Shown: one piece after another, positions 8,693-17,667 of the stretch
Position numbering within the stretch: the stretch's first letter is position 1
Layout of the letters: the number at the start of each line of letters is the position of its first letter
DNA from: a bacterium
GTDB taxonomy: Bacteria; Pseudomonadota; Gammaproteobacteria; Burkholderiales; Burkholderiaceae_C
Length of the DNA: 64,000 nt
Assembly: GCA_030824555.1 (NCBI GenBank)
Contig: JAVBXK010000021.1
Coordinates: forward strand, 62,001-126,000
Reading direction: 5' to 3'
The notes under the pieces: generated by a model
Told to the model about the DNA's origin: nothing
Seen by the model: the letters and a program-made list of their open reading frames with translations, nothing else
Databases searched by the model: none
Position numbers and translations under genes: made by a program

Positions 8693-11600
8693 TCAGGCCG
8701 CTGTGGCCGATGGTGGCGCCAGACCCTGGTTGCTGATCCATGCGACCAGTTCGGGCGCACTGATGGGTTGGCTGAAGAAGTAGCCTTGCGCTTCGTCACA
8801 CCCTTGCAGGCGCAACCACGCCAGTTGACCGGGTGTTTCCACCCCCTCTGCAATGGTGCGCAACCCCAGGCTGCTGGCCAGGCCAATGATGGCGCTGGCA
8901 ATGGCCTTGTCGTCGGGGTCGGTGGTGATGTCCTGCACGAAGCTTTTGTCGATTTTCAGCTTGTCCACCTTGAACCGCTTCAGGTAGCTCAGTGACGAAT
9001 AGCCGGTGCCGAAGTCGTCAATGGCCATGTGCACACCCAGTGCATTGATCTCATCAATGGCCACGACGGCACCCAACGGGTCGGCCATGGCGACGCTTTC
9101 GGTCAACTCCAGCTCCAGGCAGTCGGGCGGCAAACTCAGTTCGTGCAGCACCGATGCCACCAGCGCGGACAACCCGGCATCCCGAAACTGCACGGCTGAC
9201 AGGTTGACCGCCATGGTGAAACGACCCAGCCCCTGGGTCATCCAGTCTTTGAGTTGCCGGGCTGCTGTGCGCAGCACCCATTCGCCAATCGGCAGGATCA
9301 GACCACTGCTTTCCGCCATGGGAATGAACTCGACGGGCGACACCACGCCCAGCGTGGGGTGATGCCACCGCAGCAGTGCTTCGACCCCGACCAGCTGCCC
9401 ATTGGCCAGCGACACCTGGGGCTGGTACACCAGCTGCAACTCGTTGCGCTCCAACGCGCGGCGCAAGTGGCTTTCCAGCGTGAGGGTGCGGCTGGAGCGC
9501 ACCTGCATGTCTGCGGTGAAGAAGCGGTAGCCATTGCGCCCCTCTTCCTTGGCGCGGTACATGGCCACGTCGGCCGACTTGGACATGGCATTGAAATCGG
9601 CACCGTCGTTCGGGTAAATGGCGATGCCGATGGACAGCGTGACCGACACGTCGTGCCCTTCGATGTGCATGACGGGGGCCATGCTGTCCATCAGTTTCTG
9701 GGCCACGTGTGCAGCCTGTACGGGGTTGCAGTCGGGCAGCAGCAGCAGGAACTCGTCCCCCCCCTGTCGTGACAGCGTGTCGCCGGCCCGCACCGACGCC
9801 AACAGGCGCCGCGTGGTTTCCACCAGCAGCTCGTCGCCGGCTGGGTGGCCCAGCGTGTCGTTCACGTTCTTGAAGTGATCCAAGTCAAGGAACATGAGCG
9901 TCAGCGGTTCGTTCTGGCGTTTGGCCATGCTCAGCGACTGACTGAACCGGTCGGCCAGCAGCAGCCGGTTGGGCAGACCGGTCAGGGCGTCGAAGTAAGC
10001 CAGCCGGTGAATCTGCTTCTCGGTTTCCTTGCGCTGGGTGATGTCTTCCTTGATGGCCAGGTAGTGCGTGACCCTGCCATCAGCTTGCTTGACCGGTGAA
10101 ATGCGCACGGCCTCGGTGTATTCGGTGCCATCCTTGCGCCGGTTGGTGAACTCGCCTTGCCACGGTTTGCCCTGGGTCAGGTGTTCCCACATCACGGTAT
10201 AGGCCTGCGGGTCGGTCTTGCCCGATTTCAGCAACCTGGGGTTGGCCCCCACCACTTCCTGCTGTGTGTAGCCAGTTGCGGTATAGAACGTGTGGTTGGC
10301 GTATTCGATGCGCGACGCCAGGTCGGTGATGACGATGGAGTGCGGGCTCTGTTCCACGGCCAGCCAAAGCTTGCGCAGGGTGGCCTGGTCCTGGGCGCGT
10401 TCCACGGCCAGGCCGGTGAGGTAGGCGGTGCGCTCCAGTGCCTGGATTTCATGGTTGCGTGGGAGCCGGGGCTCTGGGCTGTAAATCGCAAACGTGCCCA
10501 GTACCTTGCCTTGGCTGTCCTTGAACGGAACCGACCAGCAGGCGCGCAACCCGTTGTCAAGGGCGATTGCTTTGTGGTTGGTCCACAGTGGGTCGTTGGC
10601 GATGTCCGAGACGAGTACCGTTTCACCAGTGAAGGCCGCTGTGCCGCATGAACCGACCTGTGGCCCGATGGCCACCCCTTCAATGGCCTGTGTGTACGCG
10701 GGCGGCAGGCTGGGGGCTGCCATGCTGTGCAGATGCTGGCCACTTTCGTCGAGCAACAGGATGGAGCACATCGTGTCCGGGATCAGCTCTTCGTAAGCCA
10801 GCAGCAGCGTGGTCAGCAGTTGCTGCAGGTCAACACCCCGTGCCATGCCTTCCAGTACTTTGCGTTCGATCTGCTCGGCCTGCTGCCGTGTGTGCCGCTC
10901 GGTCACATCGGTCAGCATGCCGTGCACACGTGTGACCTGGCCTGACGCGTCGCGCTGGATGCGCGTGTGGTCTTCGATCCAGAGCCAACGCCCATTGGCG
11001 GCACGCAAGCGGTAGCTCTGCTCGTAGCTGTCTTGCTTGCTGGTCAACTTGGTGGCCACGTCGGCATGGATGCGGGGCAAGTCATCCGGGTGAACCAGCG
11101 ATTCGTACAGCAAGCCGCCAGCCATGAATTCGGCCCTGTCGTAGCCCCACTGGCTGACGTTGTGGGTCACGAACTCAACGGGCCAGCCCTCCTGGAGGGT
11201 CCAGACCATGGCCACCACGGGTGAGCGGTTCACCGAGTCGGACAGCAACTCCAGCATGGCCTGCCTGCGGTCAATTTCCTGTGTGGCCCTGGCCAGCGCC
11301 GCCTCATCGATCTTGCGCTGCTGGATGTCCATGGTCACGCCCATGGCATGGGTGGGCTTGCCTGTGCTGTCACGCTTGACCACCCGCCCGCGCGTGTGCA
11401 CCCAGCGCCATTCGCGGTCATAGCCCTTGACCTGGTACTTGGTGTCGATTGGCGGGGCGTTGACATCGGCCAGCACAGCGCGAATTTGCCGTTTGGCTTC
11501 ATCCACCTGGTCGGGGTGAATGCGGTCGAGCAGCGACTGCAGACCCAGTGATTCCGAGGTGGGCAGCGCGCCAGCACCCATCAGCTGCTTGAGCTGGTCG

Positions 11601-12562
11601 CTGTAGGTGATGCGGTTGTGCTCGATGTCGTATTCCCAAAACCCCAGCTGCGCAGCGTCGGCCGCCATGCGGTAGCGCTGTTCTGCCAGCACCACCTGGT
11701 TGCGTTGGGCGGCATCCAGCCCGTGCAGGTACCAGCGTTCCAGCGTGGAGCCCAGCCGGGCCATCAGGCTGTGCTGTTGCACCATGCCCAGCAGTTTGCC
11801 GTCCTCATCCACCACAGCCAGGTGGCGGGTGTCCTGGGTCTGCATGGCCAGTGCCGCGTCCATGAGCTTGGTGTGCGGGCCAATGGTGGGCACGGGGCTG
11901 TGCATCACGTCGGCCACGCGCAGCACGGTGTCCGTGACCGTGGCGGCCTGCACCAGCAAACCGGGCATGTCGCGCTCGGTCAGCAGGCCGATGGGGCGGT
12001 TGTCTTGCATGGCCAGGACATAGGTGCTGCCGTGCTGGACCATGAGTTGCAGCGCGTCGCTCAGGGGCACAGTGGGCGCGACGAGTGGTTGCGTGTGTTC
12101 GACCAGTTCGCTCAGCTCGCCCAACTGGGTGAGCAGCCGGGTGTCGACGTGGCGGCGGAAGTCCCCTTCGCTGGCCAGGCCGATGGCGGCACCGGCGTCG
12201 TCCACCACCACCAGGTGGCGCAGGTTGCGGGCACTCATCTGGCCCCAGGCTTCGGCAAACGGGGTATGGGGGAGGGCCGTGACCACCGGTGCGCTCATGG
12301 CCTGGCTCACCAGTACCGGGCGCGGCGCCGCGTGTGTCAGGTGCTTGAGCATGTCCCGCTCGGTCAGGATACCCACCGGCCGCCCATCGGCCACGACGAT
12401 CAGGCTGGACACGTGCGCCTGGTCCATGTGGCGCGCGGCCTCGGTCAGCGTCAGGTCGGGTGTGACGGTGTGCAAAGCGCGGCTCATGATGTCGGCCAGC
12501 GTGCGCTGCTCGACAACGGTGGGTTCAATGGGGCCGGGCGGGACGGTTTGCGGGCTTGTCAC
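8693..12562 (-). CDS. CBS-PAS-GAF-GGDEF-EAL cyclic-di-GMP protein
   Basis: This very large cytoplasmic signalling protein has no clear membrane segment. Counting from the GTG at 12562 (1289 residues), it has four CBS motifs (about 21-265), PAS (296-418), PAS (443-558), GAF (572-720), PAS (732-848), GGDEF (857-1013) and EAL (1033-1285). The GGDEF signature is intact with an I-site RAGD upstream. The EAL domain keeps VEALLRW, NLSAVQF, ELTES, IDDFGTGYSSL and AEGVET, so phosphodiesterase activity is likely. The start is uncertain: the frame stays open to 12703, but there the first codons would overlap the LiuR operator, so a downstream GTG is preferred. It is convergent with the hemerythrin pair. 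Confidence 0.9.
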   Translation of the reverse strand: MTSPQTVPPGPIEPTVVEQRTLADIMSRALHTVTPDLTLTEAARHMDQAHVSSLIVVADGRPVGILTERDMLKHLTHAAPRPVLVSQAMSAPVVTALPHTPFAEAWGQMSARNLRHLVVVDDAGAAIGLASEGDFRRHVDTRLLTQLGELSELVEHTQPLVAPTVPLSDALQLMVQHGSTYVLAMQDNRPIGLLTERDMPGLLVQAATVTDTVLRVADVMHSPVPTIGPHTKLMDAALAMQTQDTRHLAVVDEDGKLLGMVQQHSLMARLGSTLERWYLHGLDAAQRNQVVLAEQRYRMAADAAQLGFWEYDIEHNRITYSDQLKQLMGAGALPTSESLGLQSLLDRIHPDQVDEAKRQIRAVLADVNAPPIDTKYQVKGYDREWRWVHTRGRVVKRDSTGKPTHAMGVTMDIQQRKIDEAALARATQEIDRRQAMLELLSDSVNRSPVVAMVWTLQEGWPVEFVTHNVSQWGYDRAEFMAGGLLYESLVHPDDLPRIHADVATKLTSKQDSYEQSYRLRAANGRWLWIEDHTRIQRDASGQVTRVHGMLTDVTERHTRQQAEQIERKVLEGMARGVDLQQLLTTLLLAYEELIPDTMCSILLLDESGQHLHSMAAPSLPPAYTQAIEGVAIGPQVGSCGTAAFTGETVLVSDIANDPLWTNHKAIALDNGLRACWSVPFKDSQGKVLGTFAIYSPEPRLPRNHEIQALERTAYLTGLAVERAQDQATLRKLWLAVEQSPHSIVITDLASRIEYANHTFYTATGYTQQEVVGANPRLLKSGKTDPQAYTVMWEHLTQGKPWQGEFTNRRKDGTEYTEAVRISPVKQADGRVTHYLAIKEDITQRKETEKQIHRLAYFDALTGLPNRLLLADRFSQSLSMAKRQNEPLTLMFLDLDHFKNVNDTLGHPAGDELLVETTRRLLASVRAGDTLSRQGGDEFLLLLPDCNPVQAAHVAQKLMDSMAPVMHIEGHDVSVTLSIGIAIYPNDGADFNAMSKSADVAMYRAKEEGRNGYRFFTADMQVRSSRTLTLESHLRRALERNELQLVYQPQVSLANGQLVGVEALLRWHHPTLGVVSPVEFIPMAESSGLILPIGEWVLRTAARQLKDWMTQGLGRFTMAVNLSAVQFRDAGLSALVASVLHELSLPPDCLELELTESVAMADPLGAVVAIDEINALGVHMAIDDFGTGYSSLSYLKRFKVDKLKIDKSFVQDITTDPDDKAIASAIIGLASSLGLRTIAEGVETPGQLAWLRLQGCDEAQGYFFSQPISAPELVAWISNQGLAPPSATAA

Positions 12563-12709
12563 GGTTGCGGTTCCGGGGTGTCGGGCTGGGGAGTGCACCA
12601 CTATAGCGACGCAGCGATTGCCGCAACTGATGCATGTCAATGAAACGGGCCCCGCGCCAACGGGTTTGTCGGTAGCGCCGGGTACGGAGGATTGACGTAA
12701 CATGAGCCG

Positions 12710-12725
12710 TTGACGTGCACGTCAA
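12710..12725. promoter_or_regulatory. LiuR-type operator upstream of liuR
   Basis: A perfect 16-base palindrome TTGACGTGCACGTCAA lies 43 bases before the liuR start, with a further half-site TTGACGTAA at 12692-12700. It shares the TTGACGT/ACGTCAA arms with the site before the thioesterase gene. MerR-type LiuR proteins are known to bind palindromes of this kind, so autoregulation is inferred. It may also influence the divergent EAL gene. Confidence 0.8.
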
Positions 12726-12768
12726 TCAACGGTGCCTCCCGTTCCCCCTTTCGAACCTTGAACCCATC

Positions 12769-13167
12769 ATGGCCCAGACCACATTCACCATCAGCGATTT
12801 GGCACAGGAATTTGATCTGACCACCCGTGCCATCCGGTTCTATGAAGACATGGGGCTGTTGCAACCCGAGCGCACAGGGCCGGGTGGGCGGGTACGCCAG
12901 TACAGCGCCCGCGACCGCACCCGGCTGAAGCTGACGCTGCGTGCCAAGCGCCTGGGCCTGAGCCTGACCGAGGCCAAAGACATCATTGACATGTACGACA
13001 GCCCCCGGGACACCGCCCCGCAGCTTGAAAAATTCTTGCGCGTGCTGGCCGAGCACAAGCGCCAGCTGGAGGAACAGATGGCCGATCTGCAAGCCAACCT
13101 CGACGAGGTGAAACTGCACGAAAAGCAGACGCGGGCCCTGTTGGCGAAAGCGATCAAGGCCGGTTGA
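12769..13167 (+). CDS. liuR: MerR-family regulator LiuR of leucine/isovalerate catabolism
   Basis: This 132-residue transcription factor has an N-terminal MerR winged helix (FTISDLAQEFDLTTRAIRFYEDMGLL, residues 5-30) and a C-terminal coiled coil (about 80-125) for dimerisation. The identification as LiuR rests on that fold, on its position next to liuA, and on the two matching palindromes that flank it. ATG 12769 is chosen because the longer frame from 12715 would begin inside the upstream operator. In other proteobacteria LiuR represses the liu genes until branched-chain catabolites accumulate; the ligand here is inferred. Confidence 0.9.
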   Translation: MAQTTFTISDLAQEFDLTTRAIRFYEDMGLLQPERTGPGGRVRQYSARDRTRLKLTLRAKRLGLSLTEAKDIIDMYDSPRDTAPQLEKFLRVLAEHKRQLEEQMADLQANLDEVKLHEKQTRALLAKAIKAG

Positions 13168-13203
13168 CCGGTGCCCCACCGTGCCAGGCTCGGGATTCAT
13201 CTG

Positions 13204-13227
13204 ATTGACGTTTACGTAAACGTCAAT
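13204..13227. promoter_or_regulatory. LiuR-type operator upstream of thioesterase-liuA
   Basis: A perfect 24-base palindrome with half-site ATTGACGTTTAC and its complement lies 14 bases before the thioesterase start. Its arms match the palindrome before liuR. The position next to the start codon fits repression of this transcription unit. Confidence 0.88.
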
Positions 13228-13241
13228 TAAAGTGAGCTGTT

Positions 13242-13679
13242 ATGCAAACCCACGACACCCCCCTTTTTGAACGCGTCCACACCAGTTTCTTGCGCCAGGG
13301 AATGATGCAGCACCTGGGCGCGCGCCTGCTGGCTGTGGTGCCGGGCGAGGTGGTGCTGGCGCTGCCGTATTCAGACCGCGTGACGCAGCAGCAGGGCGGC
13401 TTTCATGGCGGGGCCATGGGCGCGCTGGCCGACATCGCCGGTGGTTATGCCGGGCTGACGATGGCCCCCGACGGCATGGAAGTCACCACTGTGGAATACA
13501 AGGTCAACTTCCTGAGTGCGTTCAACGACGGCGAGTTGCACGCCACCGGCAAGGTGGTGAAGGCGGGCAAGCGCGTCATCGTGACCACGGCCGAGGTGGA
13601 CCACGTGGCCGCCGATGGCCGCCGCACCCCGTGTGCCGTGATGCAGCAAACCCTGATGACCGTGCCCAAGACGTATTGA
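13242..13679 (+). CDS. PaaI-family acyl-CoA thioesterase (hotdog fold)
   Basis: This 145-residue hotdog-fold protein resembles PaaI/YbgC-type thioesterases that hydrolyse acyl-CoA to free acid and CoA. The segment QQQGGFHGGAMGALADIAGGYAG, around residues 46-68, is the conserved block with the active-site Gly/His region. It is the first gene after a perfect LiuR palindrome, so it is likely under LiuR control and may drain stalled isovaleryl- or methylcrotonyl-CoA during leucine breakdown. That role is inference from context. It is separated from liuA by 97 bases that hold a dispersed repeat. Confidence 0.9.
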   Translation: MQTHDTPLFERVHTSFLRQGMMQHLGARLLAVVPGEVVLALPYSDRVTQQQGGFHGGAMGALADIAGGYAGLTMAPDGMEVTTVEYKVNFLSAFNDGELHATGKVVKAGKRVIVTTAEVDHVAADGRRTPCAVMQQTLMTVPKTY

Positions 13680-13690
13680 GTCCATTTTTT

Positions 13691-13746
13691 TTAAGGCTTT
13701 TTTGGCCTTTAGCGCTTGATCCATAAGGATTTCAAGCTATCTATTC
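13691..13746. repeat. Dispersed hairpin repeat copy before liuA
   Basis: Read on the minus strand this contains GATAGCTTGAAATCC, then ATCAAGCGCTAAAGGCC followed by an A-rich tail, one of the clearest members of the family. It lies between the thioesterase gene and the liuA ribosome site. A poly-T stretch next to AAGGC/GCCTT complementarity could attenuate transcription. Confidence 0.65.
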
Positions 13747-13776
13747 AGATTTTCTATTCCAACAGGAGACCCCACC

Positions 13777-14958
13777 ATGACCAACCTGCCCGGCCTGAAC
13801 TTCCAACTCGGTGAAGACATCGACGCCCTGCGCGATGCCGTGCGCGACTTCGCGCAGGCTGAAATTGCCCCCCGCGCCGCCGAGATCGACAAGAACGACC
13901 AGTTCCCCATGGACTTGTGGGAAAAAATGGGGTCTTTGGGCGTGCTGGGCATCACCGTGGGCGAGGAATATGGCGGTGCCAACATGGGCTACCTGGCGCA
14001 CATGGTGGCCATGGAAGAAATCAGCCGCGCCAGCGCATCGGTGGGCCTGAGCTACGGCGCGCACAGCAACCTGTGTGTGAACCAGATCAAGCGCAACGGC
14101 AACCCTGAACAGCGCGCCAAGTACCTGCCCAAGCTCATCAGCGGCCAACACGTGGGCGCACTGGCCATGAGCGAGCCCGGCGCGGGCTCCGATGTCATCA
14201 GCATGAAGCTCAAGGCCGAAGACAAGGGCGGCTACTACCTGCTCAACGGCAGCAAGATGTGGATCACCAACGGCCCCGACGCCGACACCATGGTGGTCTA
14301 CGCCAAAACTGAACCCGAAATGGGCGCACGCGGCGTGACCGCCTTCATCGTCGAAAAAGGCATGAAGGGCTTTTTCACCGCGCAAAAGCTCGACAAGCTG
14401 GGCATGCGCGGCAGCCACACCGGCGAAATGGTGTTCCAGGACGTTGAGGTGCCCGAGTCCCACATTTTGGGTGGTCTGAACATGGGGGCCAAGGTGCTGA
14501 TGAGCGGCCTGGACTACGAGCGCGCGGTGCTGACAGGCGGCCCACTGGGCATCATGCAGGCAGTGATGGACAACGTGGTGCCCTACATCCACGACCGCAA
14601 GCAGTTTGGCCAGAGCATTGGCGAATTCCAGCTCATTCAGGGCAAGGTGGCTGACATGTACACCGTGCTGCAGGCCGGGCGTTCGTTTGCCTACATGGTG
14701 GCCAAAAACCTTGATGCGCTGGGCATTGACCACGTGCGCCAGGTGCGCAAAGACTGCGCCAGCGTCATTTTGTGGTGTGCCGAGCAGGCCACCAAAATGG
14801 CCGGCGACGGCGTGCAGATTTTCGGTGGCAACGGCTACATCAACGAATACCCGCTGGGCCGCCTGTGGCGCGATGCCAAGCTGTACGAAATCGGCGCGGG
14901 CACCAGCGAAATCCGCCGCATGCTGATCGGGCGCGAACTGTTTGCCGAAACGTGCTGA
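13777..14958 (+). CDS. liuA: Isovaleryl-CoA dehydrogenase
   Basis: This FAD enzyme oxidises isovaleryl-CoA to 3-methylcrotonyl-CoA in leucine catabolism and passes electrons to ETF. The 393-residue protein has the acyl-CoA dehydrogenase signatures [13 protein letters not shown] and [17 protein letters not shown]. The catalytic base is probably the Glu in [12 protein letters not shown] (near residue 249), the position used by isovaleryl-CoA dehydrogenases rather than the C-terminal Glu of medium-chain enzymes. Ribosome site AACAGGAGA precedes ATG 13777. The other liu genes lie downstream but are interrupted by unrelated-looking genes. Confidence 0.94.
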   Translation: MTNLPGLNFQLGEDIDALRDAVRDFAQAEIAPRAAEIDKNDQFPMDLWEKMGSLGVLGITVGEEYGGANMGYLAHMVAMEEISRASASVGLSYGAHSNLCVNQIKRNGNPEQRAKYLPKLISGQHVGALAMSEPGAGSDVISMKLKAEDKGGYYLLNGSKMWITNGPDADTMVVYAKTEPEMGARGVTAFIVEKGMKGFFTAQKLDKLGMRGSHTGEMVFQDVEVPESHILGGLNMGAKVLMSGLDYERAVLTGGPLGIMQAVMDNVVPYIHDRKQFGQSIGEFQLIQGKVADMYTVLQAGRSFAYMVAKNLDALGIDHVRQVRKDCASVILWCAEQATKMAGDGVQIFGGNGYINEYPLGRLWRDAKLYEIGAGTSEIRRMLIGRELFAETC

Positions 14959-15037
14959 TCTGCATGGCCGGGTTTCTGCCCATCAGTGGTCAGACCTTTG
15001 AAGCCTGGGGTTGGCGTCCCTTGGCTACCATCTCTGC

Positions 15038-15727
15038 ATGATGACCAACAGCCTTCAACACCTCTTTGACAACAACCGTGCCTGGGCTGCCCGCATGGAG
15101 CAGCAGCGGCCCGGTTTTTTCAGCCAGCTGGCCAAACAGCAGTCGCCCAAGTATTTGTGGATCGGCTGCTCCGACAGCCGCGTGCCCGCCAACGAAATCA
15201 TCGCGCTCGACCCGGGCGAGGTGTTCGTGCACCGCAACATCGCCAACGTGGTGGTGCATTCCGACCTGAATGCCCTGTCGGTCATCCAGTTTGCGGTGGA
15301 TCACCTCAAGGTCGAGCACATCATGGTCGTGGGCCACTACGGCTGTGGTGGCGTGCTGGCTGCGTTGCGCGGCACCCGCGTGGGGCTGGCCGACAACTGG
15401 TTGCGCCACGTGTACGACGTGAAGCTGCGCCACCGCAACCGCATCGATCACCTGCCAACGGCCCAGATGGAAGACGTGATGTGCGAGATGAACGTCATCG
15501 AACAGGTGGGTAACGTGGCCATGTCCAATGTGCTGCAGGACGCCTGGGCACGCGGCCAGAAGGTCGCTGTGCATGGCTGGTGCTACGGCCTGAAAGACGG
15601 CCTGGCCAAAGACCTGGGCGTGACCATGAGCCACTCCAACGAAGTGGTCAATGTGTTCCGCACAGCCATCAAGCGTTACCCGCGCGACCTGTCGGGTGCG
15701 GCGATGGTGGCGGCCCAACCCAAGTAG
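15038..15727 (+). CDS. can: Beta-class carbonic anhydrase
   Basis: This zinc enzyme interconverts CO2 and bicarbonate in the cytoplasm. The 229-residue protein shows the beta-class zinc and dyad motif CSDSR (near residue 44) and the second zinc motif HYGCGG (near residue 104). ATG 15038 or the adjacent ATG 15041 is preferred over the TTG at 15011. It lies between liuA and aceK. Because methylcrotonyl-CoA carboxylase (liuB/liuD) consumes bicarbonate, a supporting role in leucine breakdown is possible, but co-regulation is not shown by the sequence. Confidence 0.94.
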   Translation: MMTNSLQHLFDNNRAWAARMEQQRPGFFSQLAKQQSPKYLWIGCSDSRVPANEIIALDPGEVFVHRNIANVVVHSDLNALSVIQFAVDHLKVEHIMVVGHYGCGGVLAALRGTRVGLADNWLRHVYDVKLRHRNRIDHLPTAQMEDVMCEMNVIEQVGNVAMSNVLQDAWARGQKVAVHGWCYGLKDGLAKDLGVTMSHSNEVVNVFRTAIKRYPRDLSGAAMVAAQPK

Positions 15728-15739
15728 GCATCAGCGGTG

Positions 15740-17587
15740 ATGTTGCCCAAACGCCTGGACTCTGCCGTGGCCTTCGACATCGCGAAGGCGATGATGAACG
15801 GCTTCAACCGGCATTACCAACTGTTCCGCACCGAATCGGCCCGGGCCAAACACCGCTTTGAAACGGCCGACTGGCGCGGCCAGCAGCGGGCGCAGAAAGA
15901 GCGCATCGAGTTTTACGACCTGCGCGTCAAGGAATGTTCCAAGCGGCTGGCCGCCGAGTTCAAGGCAGGCGAGCTGCCCATGGACGTGTGGCAGCAGGTC
16001 AAGCTGCTGTACATCGGCATGCTGGTGGACCACAAGCAGCCCGAGCTGGCCGAATCGTTCTTCAATTCGGTGACCACAAAAATACTGGACCGTACCTATT
16101 TTCAGAACGATTTCATCTTCGTGCGCCCGGCGGTCAGCACCGAGTACATCGAAGGCGAAGACCCCGGCCAGCCCTCCACCTACCGGTCGTATTACCCCAA
16201 GAAGGACGACCTGCTGACCGAGGTGCGGCAACTGGTGGCCGACTTTGCGCTGCACGTGCCGTTTGACGACCTGGACCGCGACACACAAGCCGTGTGCAAC
16301 GGCCTCAAGCCCCTGTACGACCACAAGCGCCTGCGTGCCAACTTCCAGGTGCAGGTGCTGTCCAGCCTGTTCTACCGCAACAAGGGCGCGTACGTGGTGG
16401 GCAAGCTCATCAACGGCTTCAACGAGGTGCCGTTTGCCTTGCCCATCCTGCACAACGCACAGGGCAAGCTGGTGATTGACGCGCTGCTGACCGGCGAAGA
16501 CGAGCTGCTGATTCTGTTCAGCTTTGCACGTGCCTACTTCATGGTGGACATGGCCGTGCCCAGCGCCTACGTGCAGTTTTTGCGCAGCCTGATGCCGCGC
16601 AAACCGCGTGCCGAGTTCTACAACGCGCTGGGCTTGGCCAAACAGGGCAAAACGCTTTTTTACCGCGACTACCTGTTCCACCAGCGGCACAGCACCGACA
16701 AGTTCCGCATTGCCCCCGGTATCAAGGGCATGGTGATGCTGGTGTTCGATTTGCCCAGTTTCCCGTTCGTGTTCAAAGTCATCAAAGACTTTTACCCGCC
16801 ACCGAAAGACACCACGCGCGAGCAAATCCGTGGCAAATACCTGCTGGTCAAACAGCACGACCGCGTGGGCCGCATGGCCGACACGCTGGAGTTTTCGAAC
16901 GTGGCCTTCCCGCTGGATCGGTTCCAACCCGAGCTGATCGCCGAACTGCAGAAATTTGCGCCCAGCCAGCTTGAAATTTCAGACCGAGACGGCGATGGCA
17001 ATACCGAGCTGATCCTGAAGCACGTGTATATCGAGCGGCGGATGATCCCGCTCAACATCTACCTGCAAGAAGCGTTTGATGTGCTGCAGGCCAACAGCGG
17101 TGCCGATGACACCGCGCTGCGCCGGGCCGACGAACAGCTCAACCGCGCGGTGGTGGAGTACGGCAACGCCATCAAAGACCTGGTGGCGGCCAACATCTTC
17201 CCGGGCGACATGCTGTGGAAAAACTTCGGCATCACCCGCCACGGCAAGGTGGTGTTCTACGACTACGACGAGATCGAATACATCACCGACTGCAACTTCC
17301 GCAAGGTGCCCGAGCCGCGCAACGAGGAAGAAGAGATGTCGGGCGAGGTCTGGTACAGCGTGGGTCCGCACGACGTGTTCCCTGAAACATTCGGGCCGTT
17401 TTTGCTGGGCAACCCCATGGTGCGCAAGGTGTTCATGGCGCACCATGCCGACTTGCTGGATGCCACGTTCTGGCAAAGCCACAAAGAGCGCATCCAGGCG
17501 GGGCACGTGTTCGACGTGTACCCGTACGAGCAAGACAAGCGTTTCAGCCGCGATGTGCACGACGCTGCATCGCCCACGTCTATATGA
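15740..17587 (+). CDS. aceK: Isocitrate dehydrogenase kinase/phosphatase
   Basis: This bifunctional enzyme phosphorylates and dephosphorylates isocitrate dehydrogenase, steering isocitrate between the TCA cycle and the glyoxylate shunt. The 615-residue protein is slightly longer than the usual 580-600. Recognisable blocks include the nucleotide-binding segment [26 protein letters not shown] near residues 330-350, the NIYLQEAF region, and the catalytic segment [16 protein letters not shown] near residues 508-523. Consecutive in-frame GTG (15737) and ATG (15740) offer the start; ATG is used. It begins 12 bases after the carbonic anhydrase gene, so the two are probably co-transcribed. Confidence 0.96.
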   Translation: MLPKRLDSAVAFDIAKAMMNGFNRHYQLFRTESARAKHRFETADWRGQQRAQKERIEFYDLRVKECSKRLAAEFKAGELPMDVWQQVKLLYIGMLVDHKQPELAESFFNSVTTKILDRTYFQNDFIFVRPAVSTEYIEGEDPGQPSTYRSYYPKKDDLLTEVRQLVADFALHVPFDDLDRDTQAVCNGLKPLYDHKRLRANFQVQVLSSLFYRNKGAYVVGKLINGFNEVPFALPILHNAQGKLVIDALLTGEDELLILFSFARAYFMVDMAVPSAYVQFLRSLMPRKPRAEFYNALGLAKQGKTLFYRDYLFHQRHSTDKFRIAPGIKGMVMLVFDLPSFPFVFKVIKDFYPPPKDTTREQIRGKYLLVKQHDRVGRMADTLEFSNVAFPLDRFQPELIAELQKFAPSQLEISDRDGDGNTELILKHVYIERRMIPLNIYLQEAFDVLQANSGADDTALRRADEQLNRAVVEYGNAIKDLVAANIFPGDMLWKNFGITRHGKVVFYDYDEIEYITDCNFRKVPEPRNEEEEMSGEVWYSVGPHDVFPETFGPFLLGNPMVRKVFMAHHADLLDATFWQSHKERIQAGHVFDVYPYEQDKRFSRDVHDAASPTSI

Positions 17588-17596
17588 CTGTCAGTT

Positions 17597-17652
17597 TGAT
17601 TTTCGTAGCTTGTACCGCTTGTAGATAAAGCGGTAGAGCCTGTTTTTGTTTA
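17597..17652. repeat. Dispersed hairpin repeat copy between aceK and thiolase gene
   Basis: A perfect 8-base stem TACCGCTT (17613-17620) and AAGCGGTA (17628-17635) with a 7-base loop is followed by GAGCC and a TTTTTG tail. It has the family layout CGTAGC, stem, GAGCC, T-run, and could also act as a weak terminator after aceK. Confidence 0.7.
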
Positions 17653-17667
17653 TAAATTGGAGCACAC

